This document shows, in pieces, positions 35,621 through 47,993 of a stretch of DNA of 64,000 bases; within the stretch, counting starts at the first letter, position 1; each line of letters opens with the position of its first letter. This DNA is from Neocallimastix lanati (nom. inval.) (lineage: Eukaryota; Neocallimastigomycota; Neocallimastigomycetes; Neocallimastigales; Neocallimastigaceae). Below the pieces are notes generated by a model. That model was not told where the DNA came from. It made no database searches and was given only the letters and a program-made list of their open reading frames with translations. Location of the stretch: contig JACVTC010000010.1 in the NCBI GenBank assembly GCA_016946835.1, positions 1,902,001 to 1,966,000 of the forward strand, in the 5' to 3' direction. Position numbers and translations under genes: made by a program.

Positions 35621-36439
35621 AATAAATAATAATAAAATAAATAATAGTAAAAATAATTAATAATAATAAAGAAAGGATAATTAGAAATTAAAAAAAAAAA
35701 AAAAAAAGTTTTTAATTAAAAATCTTACAGTTTTATAGTTTTTTTTTTTATTTAATTTTTAATTTTTTTTACCTTTTTATAAAATTTTTACAAAATTAAA
35801 TTATTTTATAATAAAAAAATTTTTAAAATTAATTAAGAAAAAATAAAAATTGGTCAGAACAAAAATATATAAATCATAAAAACATGGACAGAGCAAAATA
35901 TTATTCATATTTTTTTTTATATTGAAATTTTACTATGCATAAATGAATTACTATTTAAATAAAATATTATTTTTTATTTTCATTTTATATTTTTATTTTT
36001 TTTTTATATTATTATTATATATTTTTTATTTTATTATTTTCATTTTATATTTTATATTTTATATTTTTGTTTTTATTTTATATTTTTATTACTTATTATT
36101 ATTTTTATTTAATTATTTTTACTTTTTATTTTATTTTATATTTTTATTTAATAATTCAGAAAATATTTCTATTATTATATGAATATAGTTGTTATTATTT
36201 TTAAAACACGAAAGATAAAAATAAAATACTAAATTTAGGGAACATTTTAATTATATATTTTTTTATATATTTTTATTATATATTATATTTTATTAAAACA
36301 AAAGAGTTATCTCTTTATAAAAATTACAAACCTATTTTCTTTTATAGTGTGTAATTATCATTATCATTATTATTAATTATTTGATTGGATATTATAAAAC
36401 AATACAATTATTAAATACTAGTATTTTTATCTTTAGACG

Positions 36440-37700
36440 TTCCTCCTTAAATATAAAATTCATAAATGTTATATTTAGAAATATTTTAAATAAATATATA
36501 TTAGAATTTTGGGTCATTAACTTTAATTAATAAAGAATTGCGAAATCGATCCATAGCTGTATTATTCAAATAGTTTTTAAATTCATCAGTGTGATTATTT
36601 TGATGAAGTATTTATTCAATTTTTCATTCCACTAAGTACTACTATGTTTTAATCTATATATAGCGTTATTTAATTTTCAATACCTTTTGTTGTAATCTTC
36701 ATGACCCTTTTGGAGGTTTCGTATATATGTCTTCATTCAACTTTGCATTTAGGTAGGCTGCGTTGATATCAATTTGTTCTATATTACATTTATTTTGGCT
36801 TCTATAACTTTAAATATTCTGATTGAATTTTAGGAGAGAATACTTCTTTATAATCAATTCCATATTGCTGTGTAAACCCTTTTTTTACAACTAGTCTGGA
36901 TTTTCTTTTAATAATTCTTCCATTGGCGTCCTTTTTGCATTAAAATGTCCATAAGCATATGATATTAAGTTTTAGTAATTTAATGATCATATTTTTTAGT
37001 TCGCTTTTTACTGACACAATATATTTTTTTTATCTTTTAAATTGAATATATCATCATAATTATTTGGTTCACATAGAGTATATATATTTTATATTAAATA
37101 TTTGTTATTGGTTTATAGTCATTCAAATAGTTTTTTTTTCTTTGAAGTTCTTCTACTTCATTTTTTTTTGTATATACTTTTTGTTGTGTTGTTAATATTT
37201 AAATTGATTAGATGGTTTATATTATTATGATTAATATTATTTTCATTGTTGTTGTGTCTGTAATTATTACTTACAAAATTTATGTTATCCTTATTATTAA
37301 TAGAATTACTATTATCATTAAAATTATATTATTATTTTGATTGTTAATTATGGTTTTATTAATTTCATTATTGTTTGTATTTTTATTTTCATTATTGTTG
37401 GTATTATTTTCAATAATTATAGTTTGGTTATCTATAAATTTTTTTTTTTTTTTTTTTTTAGTTTTGCTTTCTTTATTATTTAACATTTTGTTTTCTCTTT
37501 GATTTTTAGTTTTTGGTGTTTCTTGATTTTTAAGATTTTTATTTTTGAATGTTCGATTTAATATTTTTGAGCTATATGGATTGTAATTTGAATGATGCTT
37601 AATAATATTATTATTGAAATTATTATTGTATGAATTAATTAATAAAGAGATAAATGTATTTCTTACTATTTTTCAAAAAAATTAATTAAAATGATAAGAA
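36440..37700 (-). mobile_element. Ty1/copia fossil, reverse transcriptase part
   Basis: Minus strand: an Asn-rich linker (37280-37490) like the one between integrase and RT at 56100-56600, then copia RT pieces (GFTQQYGIDYKE, AYLNAKLNEDIYTKPPKG), ending in a purine tract AAGGAGGAACG at about 36440 where the 3' LTR should start. The same purine tract style ends the fragment at 27062. The 5' half is missing; many interruptions. Confidence 0.75.
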
Positions 37701-38559
37701 AGAATATACACTCAAAAATATATCAGCTTGTCCCTTACAGAATGTTACACGTGGTGTATTTCGGATAAATTTTTGAAAATATATAAAATTGTTACACTTT
37801 TTTTTATGTCATTCAACTTAGATGCCAAAAAATAACAAATAAGCATTTCTGTTTAAACTTGTTACCTAACAAAGCTTTCAATAAAAATAGACATTAAAGA
37901 TTTTATTTATAAATTTTTATTATTATAATTTTTACTTATATTATATATCAGTAGTTTTTTTGGAGTTATGTATAAATATATAAAGTATTATATTACTTAA
38001 ATCTACATAATATATTATTTAAGCTTTTCCAAACGTATGTTTTGATTGGTTTTCAGAACTAAATGTAGATCTACTTCCGCAATACAATGATAAAATTGAA
38101 AGATTCTTGAAGATCATATTAAAGTAATTGTAACTTCATCAATCAATTAAACCCTTCTAAATTTTGTTTTAATAAAATTAAAGTAAAAAAGAAATTATAT
38201 TGATTAAACTGTCTTATATATTAAATAAAGTAAAATCAGAAATTTAAAAGAAAGAGAAAACCTAGTTAACTAACAATAACTTAATTAACTTTATTCCTTT
38301 ACTTAGTTTTCTCCTATTGTATAGATACCTAGGAAGATTGATAATTTGAGGATATGTACTGATTACTAATTCTTCGATGAAAATATTTATTATTATTATA
38401 ATTATTTATTTTAAATATTCATTAATTTCCATTTAATACTAATTATTAAATTGAAAAAAAAAAAAAATTAAAATTAAATAGTATATTTTACTTATTACTA
38501 ATATCAAATGGATGAAAATTTATATTGAATATTATGTAAATGTTACTTTTGAGGGATCG
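37701..38559. other. Unassigned intergenic region
   Basis: Somewhat more complex text (for example around 37730-37870 and 38040-38130), but no frame or family recognised. Could be LTR or untranslated parts of the flanking fossils. Confidence 0.4.
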
Positions 38560-39200
38560 CATTAAATAAAAACGTCATCAATAGAATCATTAAAAGAAAG
38601 TAAATCCTTCAAAACAATATCATATGAATTTCTTTCCTTAAAAATATATTTTAATTTCCATAATTAATATAATTTCATGATATATCTTAATAAAGATATA
38701 ATAATCCATATTTTCAATAGTATTTAATTTTGAAATATTATCATCATTAGTATTTGCTTTTATTGATATGTTTTATTGAAATAATCATTATAATAATGAA
38801 AGTATTTCATAGCTTTAGTATAACAAATTATATATTGAGCAGTTTCTAAAAGATTTATTTTTATTAACTTATCATAAGTTTTTTTTTAATAGAGATGAAT
38901 CGGAATATCATCAGTGACATAAAAAGAAGTTTTAGTCATATCATTCATAAAACACTTATATTTTTATTATTAATAATACTTTCTAATGAATCCATTAATA
39001 TAAATATTGATTTATATTGATGATTAATATTATAAGTATCTGTATTTTAATTATTTTTTCATTTAATGATATATCTATCCTTCAACAATTGATTATAATC
39101 AATAATGTTAATATCATCGAAAAAAGAATACTTTTTTTTTCATTTATATGTATTTCTAATTTATTAAGGAACAGAATAATAAATTTGTTAAAAAACTACA
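38560..39200 (-). pseudogene. Decayed coding block of unknown family
   Basis: Successive minus-strand segments in shifting frames have protein-like composition: DDINIIDYNQLLKDRY, MTKTSFYVTDDIPIHLY, LLETAQYIICYTKAMKYFHY, ANTNDDNISKLNTIENMDY and KERNSYDIVLKDLLSF. At least four frame changes or stops separate them. I recognise no family; it could be a dead host gene or an unrecognised piece of mobile DNA. Confidence 0.4.
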
Positions 39201-39279
39201 GATAAGTTTTATATCATTCATATTAGTTTATACACAACATAAAAATATTTAGCTAAATATTTAATAATTAACAGCATTT

Positions 39280-40240
39280 CAAATGAAATAAAAATAAGGA
39301 TAGAATTTCAGAGATGCTCAACATATATAATTTGGAATACCATTGAAGAGAGTAATACTAAATCAAGAGATGAAAGAAATAACGAATAAAAGGAATGGCT
39401 AGAAACTATCATATAAAAAGAATGATAATATTGTCTTGTTCATCTCTTAATTAAATAATATTTTTGATTATTAAAGCCGACTAAGGGAAACTCTTACTAA
39501 AAAAAAGAAATATAATTATTTGATACCTCACCTCTACGAAATATCGAAATAAACATCTTTTCATGTTTTGAAACATGAAACAATAGCTGTAAGTTACTTA
39601 TAGAAAGAATGACCTCAGTAAAAATATCTGAAAGAATTGAGGCAAAGAAATAAAAATGCCATCATAATGCTGAATAGTGTTAAGTAAGCAAAGAAATAAC
39701 AAGGAAAACCAGAGAAAGGATAAAAGGATAAGCACTATATGTCATAAGGACATATTACAAAGGAATGTTGGTACAACAAAAAAAATTAAAATAATAATGA
39801 TAAAAATGAAAATAAAAATAAAAATAAAAATAAACAAAAAAAAATAATAGAAAAGGAGGGGTCCATGCTGATAATGCGGAAGAAAAACAAGATACTTACT
39901 GCGAGTTTGCCGATTCAATGATGAAACTTAGAGACTACGACACTGATAATGAAAGTAAGAATAAGTCGCTAAGTGCTGCAACCCCTAAATGCTACAGAAA
40001 ATAAAAAGAGAAGGAATACTGTGTTCCCGGGCAAATATAAAGTATAGCTATTACGTATATAAGAGAGATAATAAAAGGAAGCTCCCAAGCAACATAACAA
40101 GCTGAACAATAAATTCCAGAGCTACATATTATATGACTAATAACTTAGATACATTAATAGATAAGAAAAAATGTGAAGAAACAATTTTATTCGCCAATGG
40201 GGAAAGTGTCAACCACTACATACAAAGCCTTTACATAAAA
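39280..40240 (+). mobile_element. Ty1/copia fossil, gag to protease
   Basis: Plus-strand pieces in order: a gag-like basic region, a zinc-knuckle-like GHITKECW near 39750, an acidic stretch (EEKQDTYCEFADSMMKLRDY), then a copia protease-like region (YMTNNLDTLID, ETILFANGE). Only the 5' part of an element; no LTR seen. Broken in several places. Confidence 0.6.
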
Positions 40241-40571
40241 TGAAATTACTCTTTTTATATATATTTTAAATATGATCTAATTAAATAAATCATTTTTCTA
40301 TTACTAATATATTACTAATATTTAGTTTTAGTTTATAATTTAAATTAAATAAAAAAAAACTAAGACAACTAAATTTAATAATTAAATATATAATTGAATA
40401 AATTATTATTATTTATAAATGTATAAATAATAATTAATTATACAAATTTTGTGATATTATATTAATGAATATTTAAAATTAAATTAAATAAATTAATAAT
40501 AATATTTAAATGAATAAATATAATATAGTTAAATAAAAATATAATTATTATAACTTTATTTAAATTTGCAG
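40241..40571. other. AT-rich spacer
   Basis: No feature seen; ends in the TTTGCAG acceptor of the orphan exon. Confidence 0.5.
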
Positions 40572-40746
40572 ATGGTAAACTTGTTACTGCAGGAATTGGT
40601 ATTGGATATAATAATAAATTTAGTGTTGATTATAATAAAATAACAATTTCAAAGAAAGCTATTTTAGCTTATATTGTAGAACCTAAAGATAAAACTAGTA
40701 GTACTATTTATAATTGTGAATGTTTGGTTAGTTATTATAATTATTG
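40572..40746 (+). pseudogene. Orphan internal exon of an unknown host gene
   Basis: A 175-nt segment sits between a good acceptor (TTTGCAG) and a donor-like GGTAAAA and encodes GKLVTAGIGIGYNNKFSVDY, a KITISKKAILAY segment, then YNCECLVSYYNYW. This is a non-repetitive, protein-like composition unlike the neighbouring transposon debris. No start exon is seen upstream. Downstream, an acceptor near 40824 is followed by DKYHILAEEEISYF, but its phase does not join without a stop. Probably a remnant or a captured exon. Family not recognised. Confidence 0.45.
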
Positions 40747-40750
40747 GTAA

Positions 40751-41759
40751 AATTGTAGATAATATATATAACGAAGATACTTTATATTTAATATAAAAAG
40801 TATATCTTATTTTAATATTACAACAGATAAATATCACATTTTAGCAGAAGAAGAGATATCTTACTTTTAATAATTCATTTTTAGATAATAAAAATAAAGA
40901 AAATAATAACAAAAAAAAACTTTTTTTTTTTGAAAATAAATAAATAAAATAATAAAATAAAAATTCCACCTAGTAACTGAGATATATATAAGTGTAACAA
41001 CATATTTATATATTTAATAATAATTATTAAATATTAAATTTATATCTTTTCTTCTAAATATATATAATAAGAATATCATATATAACTTAAATATTCTAAT
41101 TTATTTTAAAGTTAATATTAAAAATGCATAATTCTTCTATATATTATAATATAATGAAATAATTGTTAGTTATTTTAATTATAATTAAATATATATAGTT
41201 AATATTATTTATTATATTAACATTTATATTAAACTCTTATATATTATTTTAATATATTTATAATATTCAACTATAATTTTTATATGTAAATAATCTTAAT
41301 AATAACCATTCTTCATATTTTTTTTAATAGGGAGAAGTTAACATGGTTATAATTTTTGGAAGAGATATTAATATTAGTAAAATATAATTATACTATTAAA
41401 AATATATAGAACATAAAAGTCCTGAATCCCAACTAATTAATCATGTGTCCGATAATAGTGTGAGGCCAATAGTGATGGCATTCTTTTTTTTTAAGAAACC
41501 TTTTTTCTTAGGCCAAGTTTGATAATATCTTATTATACCTACCCTATAAAATTCTGGGTTAACGTAAAGAAAAAATGCAGCAGAACTTTACAACTTTTAT
41601 ATTTTAATTCATACAACTAATCACTTAATGTTTGATTATTTTGATCTAAAAAAAATTTATTTATAAATTTTTTAACAATCTATCAAATTTCAATAAATCA
41701 TTATTTAATATTTCAATTATACTATTAATTTACTATATAAGTAAATTTAGATAGAACAC
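40751..41759. other. AT-rich intergenic DNA
   Basis: No gene seen. 41331-41430 weakly matches 6458-6560 (shared TATTAATATTA, ATAATTATACTA and ACATAAAAGTCC in the same order), which may mark a dispersed repeat. A more complex stretch near 41440-41600 is unassigned. Confidence 0.4.
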
Positions 41760-42260
41760 CCATTTTCCATTATATATTCTTCTTCGGAAAGTTCATCGCT
41801 TTCATCAGTAAGATCAATAATAAATGAATATTAGAACTGATTCTTGTTTCCAAAACAGGCGTAGCAGGAGGGATAAATTTACTAAGAGGATCAAAGCCTA
41901 CTTAAACTTCTAAAACTTGTAAGAACTGTTTCACTAGTACTGGCTTCATCAGTGATAAGGGTAAATAAAAAAACATTTTTGTATACTAGATAGATTTTGG
42001 GTTCTATTCAACCTATTGTATTCCACTGATGGTATTTTTTGATAATTCCCATAAAGATCGTAATCACCTAATTCAATGATGACCATGTTACCCTTAAAAC
42101 ATTGAAGTACACCATCTTTTACTTATTTAATTAAAGGATTGTTGTTAATTTAAACAAAAAGTCTTTCATTTCTAACCTTTTTTTGACGTAATATTGTTCT
42201 TGTTTGAATTTGTTGAACTCCTATGAACCCTTTAAACCAAAAGAAATCTTCCCATATTTT
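41760..42260 (-). pseudogene. Decayed coding block of unknown family
   Basis: Minus-strand segments read NMVIIELGDYDLYGNYQKIP, then SVEYNRLN, and in other frames DEASTSETVL and IPPATPVLETRISSN. The composition is coding-like but no domain is recognised; frames shift several times. Possibly a retroelement piece. Confidence 0.35.
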
Positions 42261-42779
42261 CAAACTGTAATAATCTATAATTATTTTATAAATAAAATAA
42301 TTATATTTTCTTAGTTAAGTTTTAATAATTATCTTTATTTAATTATATTATATTTATTTATTTAAGTATTATTAATAATTTATTTATTTTAATTTTAGAT
42401 ATTCATTAATATAATAACAAAAAATTTATTTAATTAATTATTAATTACACATTTATAAATAATAATAATTCATTTTAATTATATATTTAATTATTAAATT
42501 TACTAATCTTAGTGTATTAATTATATTAAATTGTAAGCAAAAACATTATGTATTCTATTATATATTTTATTATGTATTCTATTATATATTCTGTTATGTA
42601 TTCTATTATGTATTCTATATTTTTTAATATAGAATATTCTGTATTTTGTTTATTGCATAATTTAATATTGTTAATGTATTATTTTTCTTATAATGAAAAT
42701 TTATATTTTAATGATAGAAATATTTTTATTATTTTGTTCTTTTATTTTCGATCATTAGATTAAATTAACAAATTGATTG

Positions 42780-43320
42780 ATTATAGTTTTTTTCAATCAC
42801 TTCTTAGAAGTATTTGATTTTACTTAATTAATACAATGATCGATATGGATAGAATATCGATCGAAAATTTATCTAGGTTTTTCTATCTAATCTTTTCCAA
42901 GATAAGAGATTTGTTAATATTAAAAATCACATTTTTTATTAAATTTTTTTTTTGAAAAAAGTATAAAAAAGGCTCTTGAGTTCTCTTTGAGAAATTAGGA
43001 GTTATTATTATAACAATTATAATACTTACAATAAATATTATTTTACATTTCTAATTTAATAAAGCATGCTTTTATAAAACAAATTTGAAAACAAAGCGAA
43101 ATAAAAAAAATTCCTTCGTTTAAATAATTATGTATAGCCGTTGTTATTAGTTTATTTTAATTTATTATAATAAACTCCTCTCTGTTTAGAAGATATGTAT
43201 AATTATCTTTTTTATTTTTCTCAATTTAATAATAATGTTTATTAAAGTTATTAAGTTGTTAATAATTTAATTACAATTAACTTTATTATTAAATTATTAC
43301 ACAAATACGTTATCCTGGTA
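42780..43320 (+). promoter_or_regulatory. LTR- or promoter-like region with inverted repeat
   Basis: Contains a 9-bp inverted repeat GATCGATAT / ATATCGATC (42838-42846, 42854-42862), then a TATA-like GTATAAAAAAGG near 42961, and AATAAAG near 43060. This order resembles an LTR promoter followed by a polyadenylation signal, and a copia fossil starts ~0.8 kb downstream. However, it does not match that fossil's 3' LTR (46110-46287). Confidence 0.3.
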
Positions 43321-43421
43321 CTCAAACCAATTGAAATCAGAGTTCTTTTCCCAGTTTTTCATGTCTAATATATTAAGGAAATAAAAATGTATAATTTAAT
43401 TACATTACAGTATCTTTTAAA

Positions 43422-43614
43422 ATGTCAGCTATAAAACATAAGCTGAAAGAACAATTTAAAATGTCAGCTATGAAATATAAGCTGAGAGTAAATTTTAAAA
43501 ATGTCAGATATAGAACATAAGCTGAGAGTAAATTTTAAAAATGTCAGATATAGAACATAAGCTGAAATTATAATTCATATGTCAGCTATAGAGTATAAGC
43601 TGATAGTATAATTT
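43422..43614. repeat. ~40-bp tandem repeat, five units, each a small hairpin
   Basis: Units start near 43425, 43464, 43504, 43544 and 43582. Each contains TCAG(C/A)TATA...ATAAGCTGA, so TCAGCT and AGCTGA can pair in three units and TCAG/CTGA in the other two. Located ~0.5 kb before the copia gag at 44097. Confidence 0.85.
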
Positions 43615-44096
43615 GATATATCAAAGCAAAAAAAAAAAAAAAAAAAAAAAAAATATTTTATTTTATTTATGTAATATAAAAAAAAAAATTTAAAAAAAAT
43701 TCAATCAGCCATTAATTTTTTAAGTTGATAAAAATAATAATAAAATGGAAGGAACATTAAAACAAATTATAAATAAATCAATAAAATTAATTAAAATTAT
43801 ATTAAACTTATATAAAAAAATATCAATGATCAATATCATATTATTGTAATTTATAATATCATCACATCACTTATCAATTTGTTACTATTTATAGTTAAAC
43901 AAATAAAAAATTAATTAAAATAAAAAACCAAACCAACCAATAAATATCTATTATTTAACGTATATAGTCACATATAAAAAAATTAATAAAATCAAAAATA
44001 TACAAAACAAAAAATTTGAAATATTTCAAAAAACATAAATAAAAATTAATAAAGTATTAACAAAATAATATTTACATTAAAAAATTAATTAAAATG

Positions 44097-46287
44097 AGTA
44101 GAAACAACATCAGAAACAATTACAGAAACCAACGACTTATTGATATTACTGAAACCGGAAATAACTTTTCCACAAAAGGAATCTCTTTCAATTATTCGTA
44201 GAACTTTAATCATGTTACCAAGTTAACAGTTGAAAATTTTCAAAATTGGGGGACAACAATTTTATATCTTTTAATGATCAATAATCTAGACGAATGTACA
44301 AGAAAACCTAAACAAATATATTGTAGATAAATTCAATAGTTCGCTTTTTTACGATATTGGGACAACCCCAAAAGATATCAAAAATGATATATTAGTTAAA
44401 TGGATTATATCTAATAGCTTAGGCGAGAAAACTAAGGAACTTTTGAAAAGCCACAATAAAACAGCTATTCAAATGTGGAATTTTCTTCAAGATTTTTTTG
44501 TTCTAGGTGACGAACATCAAAAGATGATATTAAGAAATAAAATAAATAGATTAAAATTTAGTATTAGTGATAATATTCACATTTTCCTGGCCTCACATCA
44601 AAATCTATTTGAAGAACTAGAAATTATTGACACCAACATAACTGATAACGAAAAAGTCGGAATTTTAAATAGAGTCTTGCTTGAGAACTTAAGATGGATC
44701 AATGTCTTTCAATTTAACAATGACAGGGAAAGGTGTTGTAGCTACGTAAAAAGATTAATTCCAGATATTGCTTTCTCAAACATTAAAGAAATAAAAATAC
44801 AAGAAGAAAATCCAAAAAATACTATTAATGCTCAAATCAATTACAAAAATAAATTAAAAAATAAATTTTTAACATCTAAAAAAAGAAGAAACAGAAGATG
44901 TTTTTTTATGCGGAAAATATAGTCATTACTCCAAAGAATTAATATCAATATAAAGACCAAATATCCAATATACATCAACTCAAAATTAAAAAATAAAGCT
45001 TTTAAACCTTCAACTAACAAATATAAATAAATATTAGATCTTATACACCTCGATCAGACAATGGAAATGAGTTTCACCATAGTAATTTTCAGCATTTCTG
45101 TGAAGTAAATGGTATTAATCATCAATTTACAATACCATATAACCCCTCTCAAAATGAGCGAGCCGAAAGATTTAATGACACACCTAACATATAAGATATT
45201 GGAGATGTTGAATTATAGGTATAAAATTCAATAAACCACTAAATGGATACATTTTACACCAAACAAGGTATATAAATGACATATTAAATAAATTTAATAT
45301 CAATAATATAACTCCTGTTACAAATCTTATCCATTCAAAAAACTTAAATTTGAAAAAAAGAAATTCAATGAAACAAAACATAAAAGCGCAAATTGGAAGT
45401 CTGTTATACTTTGTGATCTGTACCAGTCTAGACACATTATTCGCAATAAGCAAGGCTGCAAGGAAATCAAAAAATCCAACTTTAGAAGATTGGGTCAATG
45501 TTTTGAAGATTTTTAGATATATTAAATATACAAAGAACTACGGAATTGGAATACAAAAAGGAATAGATTTAAAATTTTTGTTGATGCGAACTATGCTGGA
45601 GATCACAGTACAAGAAAATCAACATCTGGATTTCTAATGCTTTTTAGGAAATACTCTAACAAGATGGTATTCTAAACTACAACACTATGTTTTTACTTCG
45701 ACCGCGGAAGCAGAATACTATAGTTTGAGCGAATTTGCAAAACATTCTCTTTGGTATAAAAATTTCTTAAATGAACTAAACATAGATATTAACAGCATGA
45801 CAATTTTTGTAGACAATAAAGCAACAATATATAATAGTGAAAACCAATCCATAAATCCAAAATCGAAACATATTGACATAGGATATCACCATATTAGAGA
45901 TTTAGTTAGTAAGAAAATAATAATATTAAAATATACTAAATCCAAAAATAATTTAGCAGATGGCTTCACAAATATCTGAATAATATCTCATTGAATAATT
46001 TTAGAAATGCCTTACTTATGAAAATTAAATAAATCATATTAAAATCTATCTTCATTTTTTTTATCTTTTATAAAAAAGCTTTTCTTTTGATGCTAGATTT
46101 TTGGGGGACTGTTAAAAATAGTAAAGATTTAAATATATGTATTTTTAATCTATTCTTAATATCAAGAATAACCAATAGATCATACTAAATGAATCTACAA
46201 AAAAAATATAAAAGAGTGAATTCTTAATTTTTATTAATTCTAATTCTTACTTTATATCTTTACTTAATAAAAGTTTATAAGTCTACA
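44097..46287 (+). mobile_element. Ty1/copia fossil with 3' LTR
   Basis: Gag begins at about 44097 (MSRNNIRNNYRNQ) and continues to ~44920 with an RNKINRLKFS segment shared with the element at 54100. Short integrase pieces follow (45060-45180), then RT/RNase H parts (45200-46020: GSLLYFVICTSLDTLFAIS, HIDIGYHHIRDLVS). The 3' LTR is 46110-46287 (TGTTAA...TCTACA) after a TTTTGGGGGAC purine tract. Most of protease, integrase and RT is deleted, and the 5' LTR is not recognised. Broken, with several interruptions. Internally it is closely related to the element at 47178-58379, but its LTR is different. Confidence 0.82.
46110..46287 (+). repeat. 3' LTR of the copia fossil
   Basis: 178 bp, TGTTAA...CTACA, directly after the purine tract; no matching 5' copy found in the window. 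Confidence 0.6.
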
Positions 46288-47177
46288 TTAATAAAATATA
46301 TAAACCATTATTATAAAATACAAAAAAAATTTATATTTTTAAATTTTTATGTTTCTTAATTTTTTTTTTAACAAAGGATAATAATTATATTGAAAAATAA
46401 ATTAATATATTGAAAAGTATAATATTAAAAATAATTGAATAAAAATATATTATAATAATATAATTTCAATATTGATATTAATAAAATATTATTAAAAGTA
46501 ATAATATATTGAATATTGATAAAAAGACTAGTATATTAATAATTAAAATTAAATATAATTAATATATTAATAATAGAATTATTATAAGTACTAATTTAAT
46601 CTCCCTTATTTATATTAATTATTAAAGATTATGAATACTTTATAATACCTAGAGCATGTCTTAAGATATTAAAGAGTACTATTGTACAATTAATAAATTT
46701 TACATGTTACTTATAAATTTAAAATGTAGCTTAAAACATAAAATACATTGACTCAAATATAAACAAATAAATGATATTTATTAATTATAAAATTATTTTA
46801 TTTATTTTATTAATACTCTCTTTAGTTAAAACGAGTTAAAAGAACTATTGTTTAATATTTTAAAATTATTTTTCTTTTATACTTATTCTCATATATTTTT
46901 AGAAATGGAATTTTAACTATTTTTAGTATTAATTTCTCTTTTAAATAATTATTACATAAATTAGATTTATTTTTCTTAGAATAAATATCTTCATATATTA
47001 TAAATATATTTCTAATTTAATAGGTTATATAATTTAGTATATTTAATCAAATATAAGTTTATATATTTATATAATATTTCGTAATATATAAATAATATAT
47101 GTTTCGAAATATAATAATATTATTTAATATATGATACTAAATTTTAAAATATTAATTCTCATTGTTGTCATGAAAAA
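46288..47177. other. AT-rich intergenic DNA
   Basis: Nothing recognised. Confidence 0.6.
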
Positions 47178-47441
47178 TGTCAAAATAATGAGTAATTTAA
47201 TCTAATACTAAATATAATTTTAATATAAATATGTAACAATTACTCATTTACTATACCAATATAAAAAGCATAAAAAAAATAGAATGTAAATATATAACCT
47301 TAACAATTAATATAGTAAAAAAATCTCTGAATTAAAATATTTTAATAAAGCATTACTAAAGTAAAAAATTATCATTTCTATAAAATAATTTTTGTATCTT
47401 ATTTTTATTTTTGTGTGTCCCTTAATTTGTGTTTTTTGACA
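47178..47441 (+). repeat. 5' LTR of the nested copia element
   Basis: 264 bp, about 98% identical to 58115-58379. Contains AATAAAG near 47350. Confidence 0.9.
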
Positions 47442-47459
47442 GATTAAGAGTCTCAGTCT
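47442..47459 (+). promoter_or_regulatory. Primer-binding site complementary to tRNA-Lys(CTT) 5' half
   Basis: GATTAAGAGTCTCAGTCT directly abuts the LTR. Its complement is the anticodon arm of tRNA-Lys (TGAGACTCTTAATC, anticodon CTT). Drosophila copia is known to prime from a 5' half of initiator tRNA cut in the anticodon arm; this looks like the same strategy with tRNA-Lys. The identical 18-mer follows the LTR-like repeat at 4249. Confidence 0.65.
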
Positions 47460-47993
47460 CACCGAATTATATCTAAAATAAAAGTTAAGTATACGTAAAT
47501 ATGTTAAATGAAGTAAATAAAAAAGAAAAAAAATTTTTTATCATGTTATTAATAATATAGTTAATTCATACTCTATTTTAAGTATTATAATATTTAATCC
47601 AAAATATGAAATAAATCATTACTAAATTTTGAAATTAAAATAAAATTTGTTATGAATTTTGAACTTTTGTAATTATCATTTATTATATTTTGTTAATTTA
47701 TAAATATAAATATATAAAATAAATACTATTATAAATTAAATAATTATAAATAATTTATTATGATAAGGTTCAGTTAAGAAATTAATTTTAGTAACTTAAA
47801 GAGAGGTTTTAAGTATAGTTTTCTTTTTAAGATCTTTTTATTTATTTATAATATGTTTATGAACTATTTATCTCCTAGAGCAATTGAATTATTTTTTGTA
47901 CTATTTATACTTTATCTTAATTATAAATTTTATATTATTATAATTATAAAGAGTTTTATATCAAAACAGATTATAATAATACAAAACACTCAA

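Larger units (their letters stand above)
34354..36439. other. AT-rich, satellite-filled intergenic region
   Basis: Contains AATAAT/AATAAAT satellites at about 34620-35000 and 35460-35620, long A and T tracts and TTTTATAT-type text at 35950-36170. Frames through these are not genes. No other feature seen. Confidence 0.7.

Noticed and set aside
35943-36182. 79-codon frame of F/I/L/Y
   Set aside because: Runs through T-rich simple sequence with no protein-like composition.
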